A stretch of 64,000 bases of DNA from Onishia taeanensis (GTDB taxonomy: Bacteria; Pseudomonadota; Gammaproteobacteria; Pseudomonadales; Halomonadaceae). The notes beneath the pieces were generated by a model. It made no database searches. It saw only the letters and a program-made list of their open reading frames with translations, and was not told the origin of the DNA. Position 1 is the first letter of the stretch, and each line of letters starts with the position of its first letter. Below are positions 18,756-27,264 of this stretch, in pieces. The translations under genes and the position numbers were made by a program. The stretch covers positions 242,547 to 306,546 of the forward strand of contig NZ_JABVXC010000004.1 of assembly GCF_013349955.1 (NCBI RefSeq), read 5' to 3'.

Positions 18756-19787
18756 TTACTGGCTATCGGACTTGCCGTCATAACGGCCCTGCCACTCCTG
18801 GAGCAGGCGATCGCGATTATTGGCTGCCCAATTGAAATCGGCATCGATCATCAGCTCGGTGATGTTGGCGGGATAGTTATCGATGGGCTGTGCCACGCCC
18901 GGATAGGCCACGACCGCATACCCTTCGTTATAGAGCGCATTGGCTTCCTCGGTCACCGCCCAGTCGAGCAAGGTCTCGGCTGCATGACGCTTGTCGCTAC
19001 CCTCGATGATGGCCGCAGCCTCCATGTCCCAGCCCACGCCTTCTGTGGGGAAGACCAGTTCGACCGGTGCACCCTGAGACTTGAGGCGCGCACCACGGAA
19101 GGCAAATGAGACACCCACCACCGCCTCACCGGAAGCGGCGAGGTTACAAGGAGCCGAACCGGAGTGGGTATAGCGCGAGATATTCTGATGCAAGCGATCC
19201 ATATAGTCCCAGGCCCCCTCCTCGTTCCAAAGCTGCATCCAGCTGGCGACGTCGAGGTAGCCCGTGCCGGAGGAGCTGGGATTGGGCATGATCACGTGCC
19301 CTTCATACTCAGGACGGGTGAGGTCTTCCCAGGAGCCGGGCTTAGGTACGCCAAGGCGTTCGCCTTCGATGGTGTTGTAGCAAATTGACGCGACCCAGGC
19401 GTCCATCCCGACCCAAGCCGGGTCCTTGCCCTCGCGGATAGCTGGGTCGACGAACTTGGGGTCCAGAGCGTCGACGCCCTCAGGGGCATAGCGGGCCAAC
19501 ATACCCTCTTCTTCCAGCACCAGCAGGCTGGTGGCCGCCAGGCCCCAGATCACATCGGCCTGGGGATTATCCTTCTCGGCCAAGAGGCGAGCGGTGATCA
19601 CACCGGTGGAGTCTCGCACCCAGTTGATCTCGATATCCGGGTGCGCCTGCTGGAAGCGCTCGGCGTATTTCTGCAGATCGTCGGCTTCGACAGCGGTGTA
19701 GACGGTCAGCTCGGTAGCGGCCTGGGCAGCAGTAGACAATGTCATGCCGATAGCGCTGGCCAGCAGGGTGCGAGTGAAGAAGGACAT
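18756..19787 (-). CDS. periplasmic 2-aminoethylphosphonate-binding protein (PhnS2 type)
   Basis: Binding protein of about 343 residues in the iron/2-AEP (SBP_bac_6/8-like) group. Start 19787 gives a clean Sec signal peptide, MSFFTRTLLASAIGMTLS, cleaved after AQA; CCGGAGAG precedes it. The mature protein opens TELTVYTAVEADDLQKYAERF and contains VIWGLAATSLLVLEEEGML and TGYLDVASWMQ, typical of Fe/AEP-binding proteins. First structural gene after phnR, with the operator palindrome 47 bases upstream of the start. AEP specificity is inferred from phnWX; an iron-binding FutA/FbpA relative is the main alternative. Confidence 0.85.
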   Translation of the reverse strand: MSFFTRTLLASAIGMTLSTAAQAATELTVYTAVEADDLQKYAERFQQAHPDIEINWVRDSTGVITARLLAEKDNPQADVIWGLAATSLLVLEEEGMLARYAPEGVDALDPKFVDPAIREGKDPAWVGMDAWVASICYNTIEGERLGVPKPGSWEDLTRPEYEGHVIMPNPSSSGTGYLDVASWMQLWNEEGAWDYMDRLHQNISRYTHSGSAPCNLAASGEAVVGVSFAFRGARLKSQGAPVELVFPTEGVGWDMEAAAIIEGSDKRHAAETLLDWAVTEEANALYNEGYAVVAYPGVAQPIDNYPANITELMIDADFNWAANNRDRLLQEWQGRYDGKSDSQ

Positions 19788-19833
19788 GGGACTCTCCGGT
19801 TCTTGGTGAAGGTCAGATAAGTGATTACCTATC

Positions 19834-19845
19834 TGGTATATACCA
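19834..19845. promoter_or_regulatory. probable PhnR operator in front of phnS
   Basis: A second exact copy of TGGTATATACCA, in the gap between phnR and the binding-protein gene. Two identical 12-base palindromes before two genes of one pathway strongly suggest a shared regulator; PhnR is the adjacent candidate. Confidence 0.78.
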
Positions 19846-19916
19846 AGAGTTTGGCGATGCCCCATGACAGCCCCATGACAGAATCTTGAAGGCTTAGTGA
19901 AGCGCATTTCGTTTAA

Positions 19917-20627
19917 TTAGACAGAGTTTTCCAATTCCACCGCGATGCACAGAGCATTGTGGAGCCAGTGCTCTTCATCGTATTCCACTGGACGACGCTG
20001 CTCGTCGAGGATAGTCCGTCTCACACACAACCCCGCGGTGCCCGCGGCGACGCCCAGCTCCTCCGCCTCTTGCTCGCGTATGGCCTCGGAGTAGAGACGC
20101 AGGGAGCGGTGAGCCAGCGTCAGTCCCCAACGCCCTCGCAGCTGGCCCCACAAGGAATGGGTGAAGTCACCCTCAAGCAATTGCGGCGCGCGTTCAGGCA
20201 CCACCCAGAGTGACTCGGATAGCACCGCACGGTCGTCCACAAACCGGCGGCGACGGATATGGTGGAACGGCTGATCGAGGGGCAAGCCCAGGGCCTCTGC
20301 TGCCGGTCGATGGGGTCGTATATCCGTGAGCAACACTTCGGTGCGCGGCCGACGCCCCTGGGCCTTCACGTAATCATTGAAGCCGGCATCGCGAGTTGGA
20401 TCGTAGTCGAGACGCGGAGGCGAAACGAACCAGCCACGACGGTTGCTGCGATGTATGCGCCCTTCCCCTTCCAACTGCGCCAATGCCTGGCGCAGGGTGA
20501 CACGAGTGGTATGGAAACGCTCCGCCAATACCCGTTCCGACGGCAAACGGTCATCCTCGAAGGCCTCGGGGTCTTGTATAAGATCACGCAGCCGATCGGT
20601 GAGATGAAGGTAGTAGGCATCGCTCAT
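19917..20627 (-). CDS. phnR: GntR/HutC family regulator PhnR
   Basis: A 236-residue regulator. The N-terminal winged helix (RLPSERVLAERFHTTRVTLRQALAQLEGEGRIHR) is followed by RRGWFVSPPRLDY and a UTRA effector domain (RRRRFVDDRAVLSESLWVVPE, YDEEHWLHNAL). This is the layout of PhnR-type phosphonate-use regulators. It is first on the minus strand, immediately upstream of the transporter genes, and is the probable binder of the two palindromes. Whether it represses or activates cannot be read from sequence; sites close to start codons favour repression relieved by AEP or a relative. Confidence 0.83.
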   Translation of the reverse strand: MSDAYYLHLTDRLRDLIQDPEAFEDDRLPSERVLAERFHTTRVTLRQALAQLEGEGRIHRSNRRGWFVSPPRLDYDPTRDAGFNDYVKAQGRRPRTEVLLTDIRPHRPAAEALGLPLDQPFHHIRRRRFVDDRAVLSESLWVVPERAPQLLEGDFTHSLWGQLRGRWGLTLAHRSLRLYSEAIREQEAEELGVAAGTAGLCVRRTILDEQRRPVEYDEEHWLHNALCIAVELENSV

Positions 20628-20879
20628 GTCAGGGGTTCCAGCCAGGATTCAGGAGGCAGCCAGTGTCGACTGGCGGCTTGGTCAAAAGCTGATTCTCGCA
20701 TATCCCCAGGTCAGCGTGATGATCGTCAGTCACCGCTAGCCGCGACACTACGGTGATTCAAGCGCAGCACCGATTGCCTGAGACTTACCAGAAGACAGCC
20801 TTCGGCAAATGATGCTAACAGGCATACATAGCAAAAAAGCTACATGACATCTAATTGCCCCAGCCGTCGGTCTTAAAGC

Positions 20880-21112
20880 GGCTTTCTCCAACGGTCCTCG
20901 ATGGCTTTCAGCGGGCCACTCCTGCTCTTGATCGCGGTCCAACTGACCCGTGCCGGTGTCCCGGTCGAAGCTCTGCTCGACACCACGCCGGCGGACAATA
21001 AGATGCGAGCGTTCCGCCATCTGGGTGGAGCGCTGCGCAACCCGCGCCTACTGATGAAGGGCCTCGGGATGATTACGGAGCTGAAACGCGCCGGTGTCAG
21101 GCACCTGAAAGG
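20880..21112 (+). pseudogene. relic of an FAD/NAD(P)-dependent oxidoreductase
   Basis: About 75 residues read FSGPLLLLIAVQLTRAGV, EALLDTTPADNK, HLGGALRNPRLLMKGLGM and ITELKRAGVRHLKG. This is the central pyridine-nucleotide-binding region of OoxA/HcnB-like oxidoreductases, normally over 400 residues. No start, N-terminal FAD motif or C-terminal part is present. It runs directly into the aldo/keto reductase relic in another frame. Confidence 0.5.
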
Positions 21113-21334
21113 AACATATTGCCTCCACGCATGATGCCAGCCCCGCACAGGTCGCCCTTGCATGGCTTAAGACTAAGGGCATCATGAATTTCCCATCTTC
21201 GATCAAACCAAAAAACCCCAGCATCCTGACTGCCTTCGATCTGACGCTCAGCAAAGACGAGTCCCCATCCATTGGCGAAACTGCACCATGGCAAGCGTAA
21301 CGCTGATCCGGACTTCGCACCGGACAGGGACTGA
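21109..21334 (+). pseudogene. frameshifted C-terminal relic of an aldo/keto reductase (DkgB-like)
   Basis: Frame one reads IASTHDASPAQVALAWL, KTKGIMNFPSSIKPKNPS and LTAFDLTLSKDE. After a frame change near 21260 the match continues as LAKLHHGKRNADPDFAPDRD to a stop at 21332-21334. The order and spacing match the last quarter of 2,5-diketogluconate reductase B. The catalytic barrel is missing. Confidence 0.65.
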
Positions 21335-21529
21335 GCCGGACTCTCTGACCCGCTTCCCACCCGCAGGAGCTGACCAACGACGTCATACGATCTGGTCAAA
21401 TGAGCAGGCGGATGCAAAAATGAGCTTGCGAACTAAATTCCCAAAGCGCTAAGGTGGGTGCACTGGCGTCAGACGACGCGTTTTCAAACATTCGGCATGC
21501 ATTACCCGATGCCCAAAGAGGAGAGATAC

Positions 21530-21853
21530 ATGGCCAACCTGCTAGCGGTTACCGACAGCAACTACACGCAGGATGTCATCGACAGCAACACACCGGTACT
21601 GGTGAAGTTCTGGGCACCCTGGTGCGGCCCCTGCAAGATGCTCGACCCAGTCGTCGAGTCCATCGCCGAGGAGCGCGGCGATGCCCTCAAGGTCGTCACT
21701 ATCAACGTCGATGATGCGCCCGATCTTGCCGCCAAGAACGGCGTGCGAGGTCTTCCGACCATCGCCCTGTTCAAGGATGGCGGCAAGGTAGAGGCACTGA
21801 CCGGGGTGCAGCCGAAAGAGAGCTTCGACGAAATGATTACCCGCCACGCCTGA
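21530..21853 (+). CDS. trxA: thioredoxin 1
   Basis: A 107-residue thioredoxin. The active site WCGPC spans residues 31-35 in VLVKFWAPWCGPCKML. The buried Asp, NVDDAPDLAAKNGVRGLPTIALFKDG and the cis-Pro76-type GLPT loop are intact. Start 21530 follows AAAGAGGAGAGATAC; an ATG at 21458 would add 24 unrelated residues. Many gammaproteobacteria have rho downstream of trxA; here it is instead followed by a convergent MFS gene. Cytoplasmic disulfide reductase, reduced by thioredoxin reductase. Confidence 0.93.
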   Translation: MANLLAVTDSNYTQDVIDSNTPVLVKFWAPWCGPCKMLDPVVESIAEERGDALKVVTINVDDAPDLAAKNGVRGLPTIALFKDGGKVEALTGVQPKESFDEMITRHA

Positions 21854-21877
21854 GCGCGACTGGCCATCGTCATGCAG

Positions 21878-21907
21878 CGCCCAGGCCCGTTCTCATGGGC
21901 TTGGGCG
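21878..21907. terminator. hairpin between trxA and the convergent MFS gene
   Basis: CGCCCAGGCCC (21878-21888) pairs with GGGCTTGGGCG (21897-21907), with one G-T pair and an 8-base loop. The T content after it is low. Confidence 0.5.
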
Positions 21908-21923
21908 TGTTACTGCTACCTCC

Positions 21924-23303
21924 TCACGCCGCCGTGGTGGCCGGCTCTGGCTGCTCTTCCTCTCGCGTGTAGCGATCCTCATCCGAGAGCGACTCGCCCT
22001 GCAGGTCCAGCTCGAACTGCACGGGCTCGTGACGTGGATCGAGTTCATTCAGATAATGCTGGGTCTCCAGCACCGGCATCGCCACAAAGGGCTCCTGCTC
22101 CACTTCTTTGACGGACCCTCGGCGCATGAAGAGTCGTAGACTGATGAAGCCGGCAAGCGCCAGCGCGACTGCCCCGAGGAAGAACCACAGGCCATCGGGA
22201 CCAATCAGCTGCATCACCAGCGAGGCACCGAAGGGGCCCACGATCGAGCCGACGCCATAGGCCATCATCAGCTTGCCGTTGGCCGCTACGATCTCTTCGG
22301 GCTCGAGCCAGTCATTGGTGTGCGCAAGGCTCAAGGAATAGAGCGTGTGCAGCATGGCGGTATGGAAGCTTGCCACTAACAGCAGCATCAGGTAATCGGC
22401 CCTTGCTGCCACCGAAATGAAGGCCCCGGACACCGCCATGATCGCCGCCATGGCGAGAATCACCTTGCGGCGGTCGATACGATCAGAAAGACGGCCAAGC
22501 CCCCACTGGGCGAACAGCGCCACCAGGGTGGTAATCGCCATGAACTGGGCGGTCTGACCGGTCGACAGGCCGATCTCCTGGCCGTAGTAAGGCGTCATGG
22601 CAAAGAAGGCCTGCACCATGAGGCCTGCAGTGAAGGCCCCCACCAACCCTACCGGGGCGCGCCGAAACAGCTCTCGAACCTTGATCTTCTGGGGCTTTAG
22701 CTCCTGAGCCGCCTTGGGACCATGGATACGGTGGATCGACAGCGGCACCAGCGACATCGCAAACAGCATACCCGCGACCGAAAACAGCACCATGGTCGCG
22801 GGGTCGGCGATATTCAGCAGCCACTGACCACCGGCCAGCGACAGCGTCGAGCAGACCAGATACCAGCCCAGCACCTTGCCGCGATTATCGTTGCTGGACT
22901 CGCCGGACACCCAGGATTCCATCACCATCAGCAGGCCCGCCGTGGCACCGCCGCCGAAGACCCGCCATACCAGCCAGGCCCAAGGGTTGACCCAGAGGCC
23001 ATGCAGCATGGCGGTGACCGCGAGCGTCGCCGCGCAGGCAGCGAAGACGCGGATATGCCCCACGGCGCGAATACGCTTTTCGAGCCAGTAGCTACCGATC
23101 ACGAAGCCGAACGAAAAGCTCGACATCAGAAGGCCAGCCATCTGCGAGGGGAAGCCCTCCAACGACATACGCACACCAAGCAGGGTCATGATCAAGCCAT
23201 GGCCCAGCAGGAAGCTGATTTCACAGACGAACAGGATCGGCAGGGTTGCCGGCAGACTACGCACCAAACGCTCTCCCCAACGGTAACGAAAGTGGTCATG
23301 CAT
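21924..23303 (-). CDS. MFS transporter (YcaD-like)
   Basis: Twelve-helix facilitator of about 459 residues. WLVWRVFGGGATAGLLMVMESWVSG and SSNDNRGKVLGWYLVCSTLSLAGGQ are typical of the YcaD/TMF-like branch, and the second-half loop is GLGRLSDRIDRRKVI. The hydrophilic, acidic C-terminal tail of about 70 residues (EPVQFELDLQGESLSDEDRY) is longer than in E. coli YcaD. The start is uncertain: 23303 begins just before the first helix but lacks a clear ribosome site, and an upstream ATG at 23372 is possible. Substrate unknown. Confidence 0.75.
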   Translation of the reverse strand: MHDHFRYRWGERLVRSLPATLPILFVCEISFLLGHGLIMTLLGVRMSLEGFPSQMAGLLMSSFSFGFVIGSYWLEKRIRAVGHIRVFAACAATLAVTAMLHGLWVNPWAWLVWRVFGGGATAGLLMVMESWVSGESSNDNRGKVLGWYLVCSTLSLAGGQWLLNIADPATMVLFSVAGMLFAMSLVPLSIHRIHGPKAAQELKPQKIKVRELFRRAPVGLVGAFTAGLMVQAFFAMTPYYGQEIGLSTGQTAQFMAITTLVALFAQWGLGRLSDRIDRRKVILAMAAIMAVSGAFISVAARADYLMLLLVASFHTAMLHTLYSLSLAHTNDWLEPEEIVAANGKLMMAYGVGSIVGPFGASLVMQLIGPDGLWFFLGAVALALAGFISLRLFMRRGSVKEVEQEPFVAMPVLETQHYLNELDPRHEPVQFELDLQGESLSDEDRYTREEEQPEPATTAA

Positions 23304-23481
23304 CAGGACGATGGCAATGACGATAACGATCAAACGTGACGACCTGTAGCCGAGCCTCGAGGACCGAGACAACAGCTAATAGCCTCTCTGCATACGGGCT
23401 CGAAAGGCCTGAACCAGGGAGGCTAGGTAGGACGGAGCGCATTCTACCCGCTTCACGAGGACTTTCCAGCCCAGTCGGGAC

Positions 23482-23504
23482 TTATGCACAGATTCTGTGG
23501 ATAA
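23482..23504. other. inverted pair of DnaA-box-like sequences
   Basis: TTATGCACA (one base from the DnaA box TTATCCACA) at 23482-23490 is followed after five bases by TGTGGATAA, an exact DnaA box on the other strand, at 23496-23504. No dnaA, AT-rich unwinding region or further boxes are seen nearby. Confidence 0.5.
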
Positions 23505-23697
23505 CGCTGTGAAGATTCATGGGAGAGCGAGTACCGAGGTGGGGCACTGCCTCGCCATCCTCATCATGGTCAGATTTTCACCAGCCCACCTCCCAGCCCA
23601 CAGAGCGAGCTCAGGGTCGCCTTCCAAGTACTGCTCTTGCCCATCCATTGCATGGCCTACTGACAGGTCAGTGCCACTAACTCAATGACTGGCCACT

Positions 23698-23731
23698 AAA
23701 AAGCCCGGGACCGAAACACGGTGCCCGGGCT
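23698..23731 (-). terminator. Rho-independent terminator of scoAB
   Basis: On the minus strand AGCCCGGGCACCG-TGTTT-CGGTCCCGGGCT is followed by TTTTT. It lies about 40 bases beyond the scoB stop. Confidence 0.85.
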
Positions 23732-23769
23732 CATGCCGACGCCTTGCCATTAGCCGGATAGGGAGACCT

Positions 23770-24432
23770 TCAGGCCTCGAACGTCATTTCCGGCACATGG
23801 TCCGGCACGACCAGCTTGCCGGCCGTCTTCTCGACGATTTCCTCGACGCTAACGCCGGGGGCACGCTCCACTAAGTGGAAGGCACCGTCCTTGATCTCGA
23901 GATAGGCCAGGTCGGTCAGCACGCGGTTGATGCAGCCCGCACCGGTCAGCGGCAGGTTACACTGTTCGAGCAGCTTGGACTCGCCGTGCTTGGAGGCGTG
24001 GGTCATGGTGCAGATGATATTCTCGGCGCCGGCCACCAGGTCCATGGCGCCGCCCATGCCCTTGATCAGCTTGCCCGGGATCATCCAGGACGCAATGTTG
24101 CCATGCTGATCGACTTCGAAGGCGCCCAGCACCGTCAGGTCGACATGGCCGCCGCGAATCATGGCGAAAGATTCCGCCGAGGAGAAAATGGCCGCGCCAT
24201 CGCGGGCCGTAACGGTCTGCTTGCCAGCGTTGATCATGTCCGGGTCGACTTCCTCCTCGGTGGGAAAGCGTCCCATGCCCAGCAGGCCGTTCTCGGACTG
24301 CAGCATTACATCGATGCCCTCAGGCACATAGTTGGCCACCAGGGTCGGGATGCCGATCCCCAGGTTGACGTAGAAACCGTCTTCGAGTTCACGTGCTACG
24401 CGCTGCGCCATCTGTTCACGAGTCAATGCCAT
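23770..24432 (-). CDS. scoB: succinyl-CoA:3-ketoacid CoA-transferase subunit B
   Basis: A 220-residue beta subunit. The catalytic Glu lies in LQSENGLLGMG, and the N-terminal DGFYVNLGIGIPTLVANYVP and GGAMDLVAGAENIICTMTH are conserved. Start 24432 (MALTREQMAQ) fits the family and follows AAAGAGGC. With subunit A it transfers CoA from succinyl-CoA to acetoacetate. In this genome it would follow 3-hydroxybutyrate dehydrogenase. Usual operon order A then B, with 74 bases between. Confidence 0.9.
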   Translation of the reverse strand: MALTREQMAQRVARELEDGFYVNLGIGIPTLVANYVPEGIDVMLQSENGLLGMGRFPTEEEVDPDMINAGKQTVTARDGAAIFSSAESFAMIRGGHVDLTVLGAFEVDQHGNIASWMIPGKLIKGMGGAMDLVAGAENIICTMTHASKHGESKLLEQCNLPLTGAGCINRVLTDLAYLEIKDGAFHLVERAPGVSVEEIVEKTAGKLVVPDHVPEMTFEA

Positions 24433-24506
24433 GATATTGCCTCTTTTCTTTCTAGTCTGGGGTGGAGAAACGCCGGTTACCCACCGGCGGCGTGAACAGG
24501 CATTGC

Positions 24507-25208
24507 TCAACCTTCACGCACGGTGCGCTTCTCGATGCGCTTCTCGAAGCTGCCCTTGATGACGCGATCCACATAGATGCCCGGCGTATGGATCTGGTCG
24601 GGCTTGAGCTCACCCGGCTCGACGATTTCCTCGACTTCAACCACCGTGATCTTGCCAGCTGTCGCCGCCAGCGGATTGAAGTTCTGTGCCGTGTCGCGAT
24701 AGATGACGTTGCCATAGCGGTCGGCCTTCCAGCCTTTGACGATGGCGAAGTCGCCGACCACCGATTCCTCGAGAATGTAGTGGCGGCCGTTGAACTCGCG
24801 AACTTCCTTGCCCTCGCCGATCGGAGTGCCATAGCCAGTAGCGGTATAGAACGCCGGAATACCAGCGCCACCGGCGCGCATCTTCTCGGCCAGCGTGCCC
24901 TGCGGTGTCAGCACGACCTCGATTTCCTCGTTCAGCATCTGCTGTTCGAAGAGCGCATTCTCACCTACGTAGGACGCGTAGATGCGGCTGATCTGACGGT
25001 CCTCCAGCAACAACCCGAGGCCGAAGCCATCGACACCGCAGTTGTTGGAGTAGATGGTCAGGTCCTTGACGCCACGGCGCTTGATCTCACCGATCAGGTT
25101 CTCGGGAATCCCGCAGAGCCCGAAGCCGCCCGCGATCACGGTCATGCCGCTCTCGAGCCCGTCCATCGCTTCCTCATAGGAACCCACTCGCTTGTCGAAT
25201 CCGGCCAT
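24507..25208 (-). CDS. scoA: succinyl-CoA:3-ketoacid CoA-transferase subunit A
   Basis: A 233-residue alpha subunit. The glycine-rich [13 protein letters not shown] and [38 protein letters not shown] and [18 protein letters not shown] are diagnostic of the ScoA/AtoD alpha chain. Start 25208 ([10 protein letters not shown]) follows CGAGGCAGCGAT; an upstream ATG would add 14 residues. First gene of the scoAB unit, divergent from a LysR gene across 143 bases of AT-rich DNA. Confidence 0.9.
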   Translation of the reverse strand: MAGFDKRVGSYEEAMDGLESGMTVIAGGFGLCGIPENLIGEIKRRGVKDLTIYSNNCGVDGFGLGLLLEDRQISRIYASYVGENALFEQQMLNEEIEVVLTPQGTLAEKMRAGGAGIPAFYTATGYGTPIGEGKEVREFNGRHYILEESVVGDFAIVKGWKADRYGNVIYRDTAQNFNPLAATAGKITVVEVEEIVEPGELKPDQIHTPGIYVDRVIKGSFEKRIEKRTVREG

Positions 25209-25351
25209 ATCGCTGCCTCGATGGTTGAAGTGTGATTGTTGTCGAGTCATTGCCAGTGTCGTGGCAACACGATCTATTTGTTAAGTTTGTTTTATTTATT
25301 GATTAATATCATTCGCCAATAAGTCCAACATACCCTTCCGCGGATGCCCCC

Positions 25352-26251
25352 ATGACCGTCAAGCAACTTCGCGCCTTTCTTGCCGTGGCCCAGACCCTGA
25401 GCTTTACCCGGGCCTGCGATCGCCTGCATCTCTCCCAGCCAGCCCTGAGCCTGACCATCAAGGGATTGGAGGATAGCCTGGGTGGACCGCTGCTGATTCG
25501 CAGCACCCGTCGCGTCAGCCTGACGCCCGAAGGCGAAGCCCTGGTCCCGCTGGCCAAGCGCCTGATTGCTGACTGGGACAATACCGAGGAGCGCCTGCGC
25601 CAGCATTTCACACTGGAACTGGGGCGTGTCGCCATCGCCGCGATGCCGTCCTTTGCCTGCAACCTGCTACCCGATGCGCTGATGGCTTTCCGCCAGCGTT
25701 TCCCACGTATCAATGTAACCGTTCACGACGTCATTAACGAAGAGGTCATTGAAATGGTACGTCGCGAACGGGTCGAACTGGGCATCGCCTTCGCGCCTGA
25801 AGCAACGGATGACCTGGCCTTCACGCCGCTATTCAGCGACCGTTTCGTCGCCGTGGTGCCTGCCACCTCTGCGCTTGCCAGCGAAGCATCGCTTTCCTGG
25901 CAGGCCCTGCTTGGCGAGGACCTGATCGCTCTGCAGCGGCCGTCCATGGTGCGTCGCCTGCTGGAGCAGGCGCTGGTCTCCCGGGGCATTGCTTTGACGG
26001 TGGCCTTCGAGAGTCACCAGCTGGCGACGGTCGGGCGCATGGTCGCCAGCGGGCTCGGTGTCAGTGCCGTCCCCTCGCTGTGCGCGCCTCAGATGCAGGC
26101 CCTGGGCGCACGCTGCCTGCCGCTCCATGATCCGGTAATCGTCCATGACGTCGGGCTACTGTCGCATCAGGATCGCAAGCTATCGGTCGCCGCCCAAGCG
26201 CTTGCCGAGGTACTCCAGACCACCGTCGCGACGCCGCTGTCAGGCGCCTAG
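25352..26251 (+). CDS. LysR regulator divergent from scoAB
   Basis: A 299-residue LysR protein that starts immediately at the DNA-binding domain (MTVKQLRAFLAVAQTLSF, RLHLSQPALSLTIKGLEDSLGG) and has a standard effector domain (VASGLGVSAVPSLCAPQ). The divergent arrangement and AT-rich intergenic TTAAG/TTGATTAATATCA segment suggest that it controls scoAB and itself. Substrate and sign of control are not readable. Confidence 0.85.
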   Translation: MTVKQLRAFLAVAQTLSFTRACDRLHLSQPALSLTIKGLEDSLGGPLLIRSTRRVSLTPEGEALVPLAKRLIADWDNTEERLRQHFTLELGRVAIAAMPSFACNLLPDALMAFRQRFPRINVTVHDVINEEVIEMVRRERVELGIAFAPEATDDLAFTPLFSDRFVAVVPATSALASEASLSWQALLGEDLIALQRPSMVRRLLEQALVSRGIALTVAFESHQLATVGRMVASGLGVSAVPSLCAPQMQALGARCLPLHDPVIVHDVGLLSHQDRKLSVAAQALAEVLQTTVATPLSGA

Positions 26252-26391
26252 CACCATGTTGATGAGATATCTTCAAGACGCTGCGTCTGCCATCAGCAGC
26301 TTTACTCTTCCGGCGTTGATCGTGCCGCTGGGCAGCCCCCGGGACTTGCAGTAGCATTGGCCCCCTGCGCCAAGTCGTTGAAGGAGAACGC

Positions 26392-27264
26392 ATGTCGACC
26401 CTAAAGGGGCTCGTCAGTCTGTTGCTGCTGGTGATCAACACCTTGATCTGGTCAATACCGCTGCTCACCCTGATCCTGCTCAAAGTCGTGGCGCCCGGGC
26501 GCCCATTGCGCCGCAAGCTGCTCAAACTACTCAACGCCATCGCCGTGCAGTGGATCGGCTTCAACCTGTGGTGGATGCGTCGCTGGCTCAGGCCCGACCT
26601 GCATATCGACACCCCGGAGGGGCTCAGCCCCGACCGCTGGTGGCTGGTGGTGGCCAATCACCAGAGCTGGACCGACATCTTCATGCTGCAGATGGCGCTG
26701 CATCGGCGCATCCCGATTCCTCGCTTCTTCATCAAACGCGAGCTGATCTGGATTCCGGTCATCGGCCTCGCCTGGTGGGCGCTGGAGTTTCCCTTTATGC
26801 GCCGCTACTCCCGGGAAGCCATGGAGAAGAACCCCAAACTGGCCCGTCGTGATCGCGAAGCCACCAAACAGATGTGCGAACGTGCTCAGGACATGCCAAC
26901 CGCGATCTACAACTTCGTCGAGGGCACCCGATTCACACCGGCCAAGCAGGCGGCCCAGCAAAGCCCCTACCACCACCTGCTGCGGCCCAAGGCCGGCGGC
27001 ACCGCACAGGTGGTCGGTTTGCTGGGGCACCGGCTCAGCGGCATCCTCGACGTCACGATCGTCTATGCACGCCCTCAGCCGACGTTCTGGCGCTTTCTCT
27101 GCGGACGCGAGGGCGCCATTCGAGTCAGCGTACAACGACTCGATGTCCCGGCCTGGATGCCGGGCGGCGACTACCATCAGGACCCGGATTACAAGGAACG
27201 CTTCCAGACATGGATCAACGAGCTGTGGCAGGACAAGGATCGTACCCTCGACGCCAGCATCTGA
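26392..27264 (+). CDS. lysophospholipid-type acyltransferase (YihG/PlsC-like)
   Basis: A 290-residue membrane-bound acyltransferase. An N-terminal hydrophobic segment (LVSLLLLVINTLIWSIPLLTLILL) precedes motif I NHQSWTDIFML (Asn-His-x4-Asp) near residue 92 and motif III FVEGTRFTPAK. The WWMRRW and WWALEFPFMRRYSRE segments are typical of the E. coli YihG subgroup. Activity is expected to be acylation of lysophosphatidic acid at the inner membrane. GAAGGAGAACGC precedes the ATG. Its 3' end overlaps the next gene by 55 bases. Confidence 0.82.
   Translation: MSTLKGLVSLLLLVINTLIWSIPLLTLILLKVVAPGRPLRRKLLKLLNAIAVQWIGFNLWWMRRWLRPDLHIDTPEGLSPDRWWLVVANHQSWTDIFMLQMALHRRIPIPRFFIKRELIWIPVIGLAWWALEFPFMRRYSREAMEKNPKLARRDREATKQMCERAQDMPTAIYNFVEGTRFTPAKQAAQQSPYHHLLRPKAGGTAQVVGLLGHRLSGILDVTIVYARPQPTFWRFLCGREGAIRVSVQRLDVPAWMPGGDYHQDPDYKERFQTWINELWQDKDRTLDASI

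Larger units (their letters stand above)
23304..23769. other. intergenic region with paired DnaA-box-like sites
   Basis: This 466-base stretch lies between two minus-strand units. It holds the DnaA-box pair at 23482-23504, a 6-bp inverted repeat ACTGAC/GTCAGT near 23659-23672, and the scoAB terminator. No gene was recognised. Confidence 0.5.
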
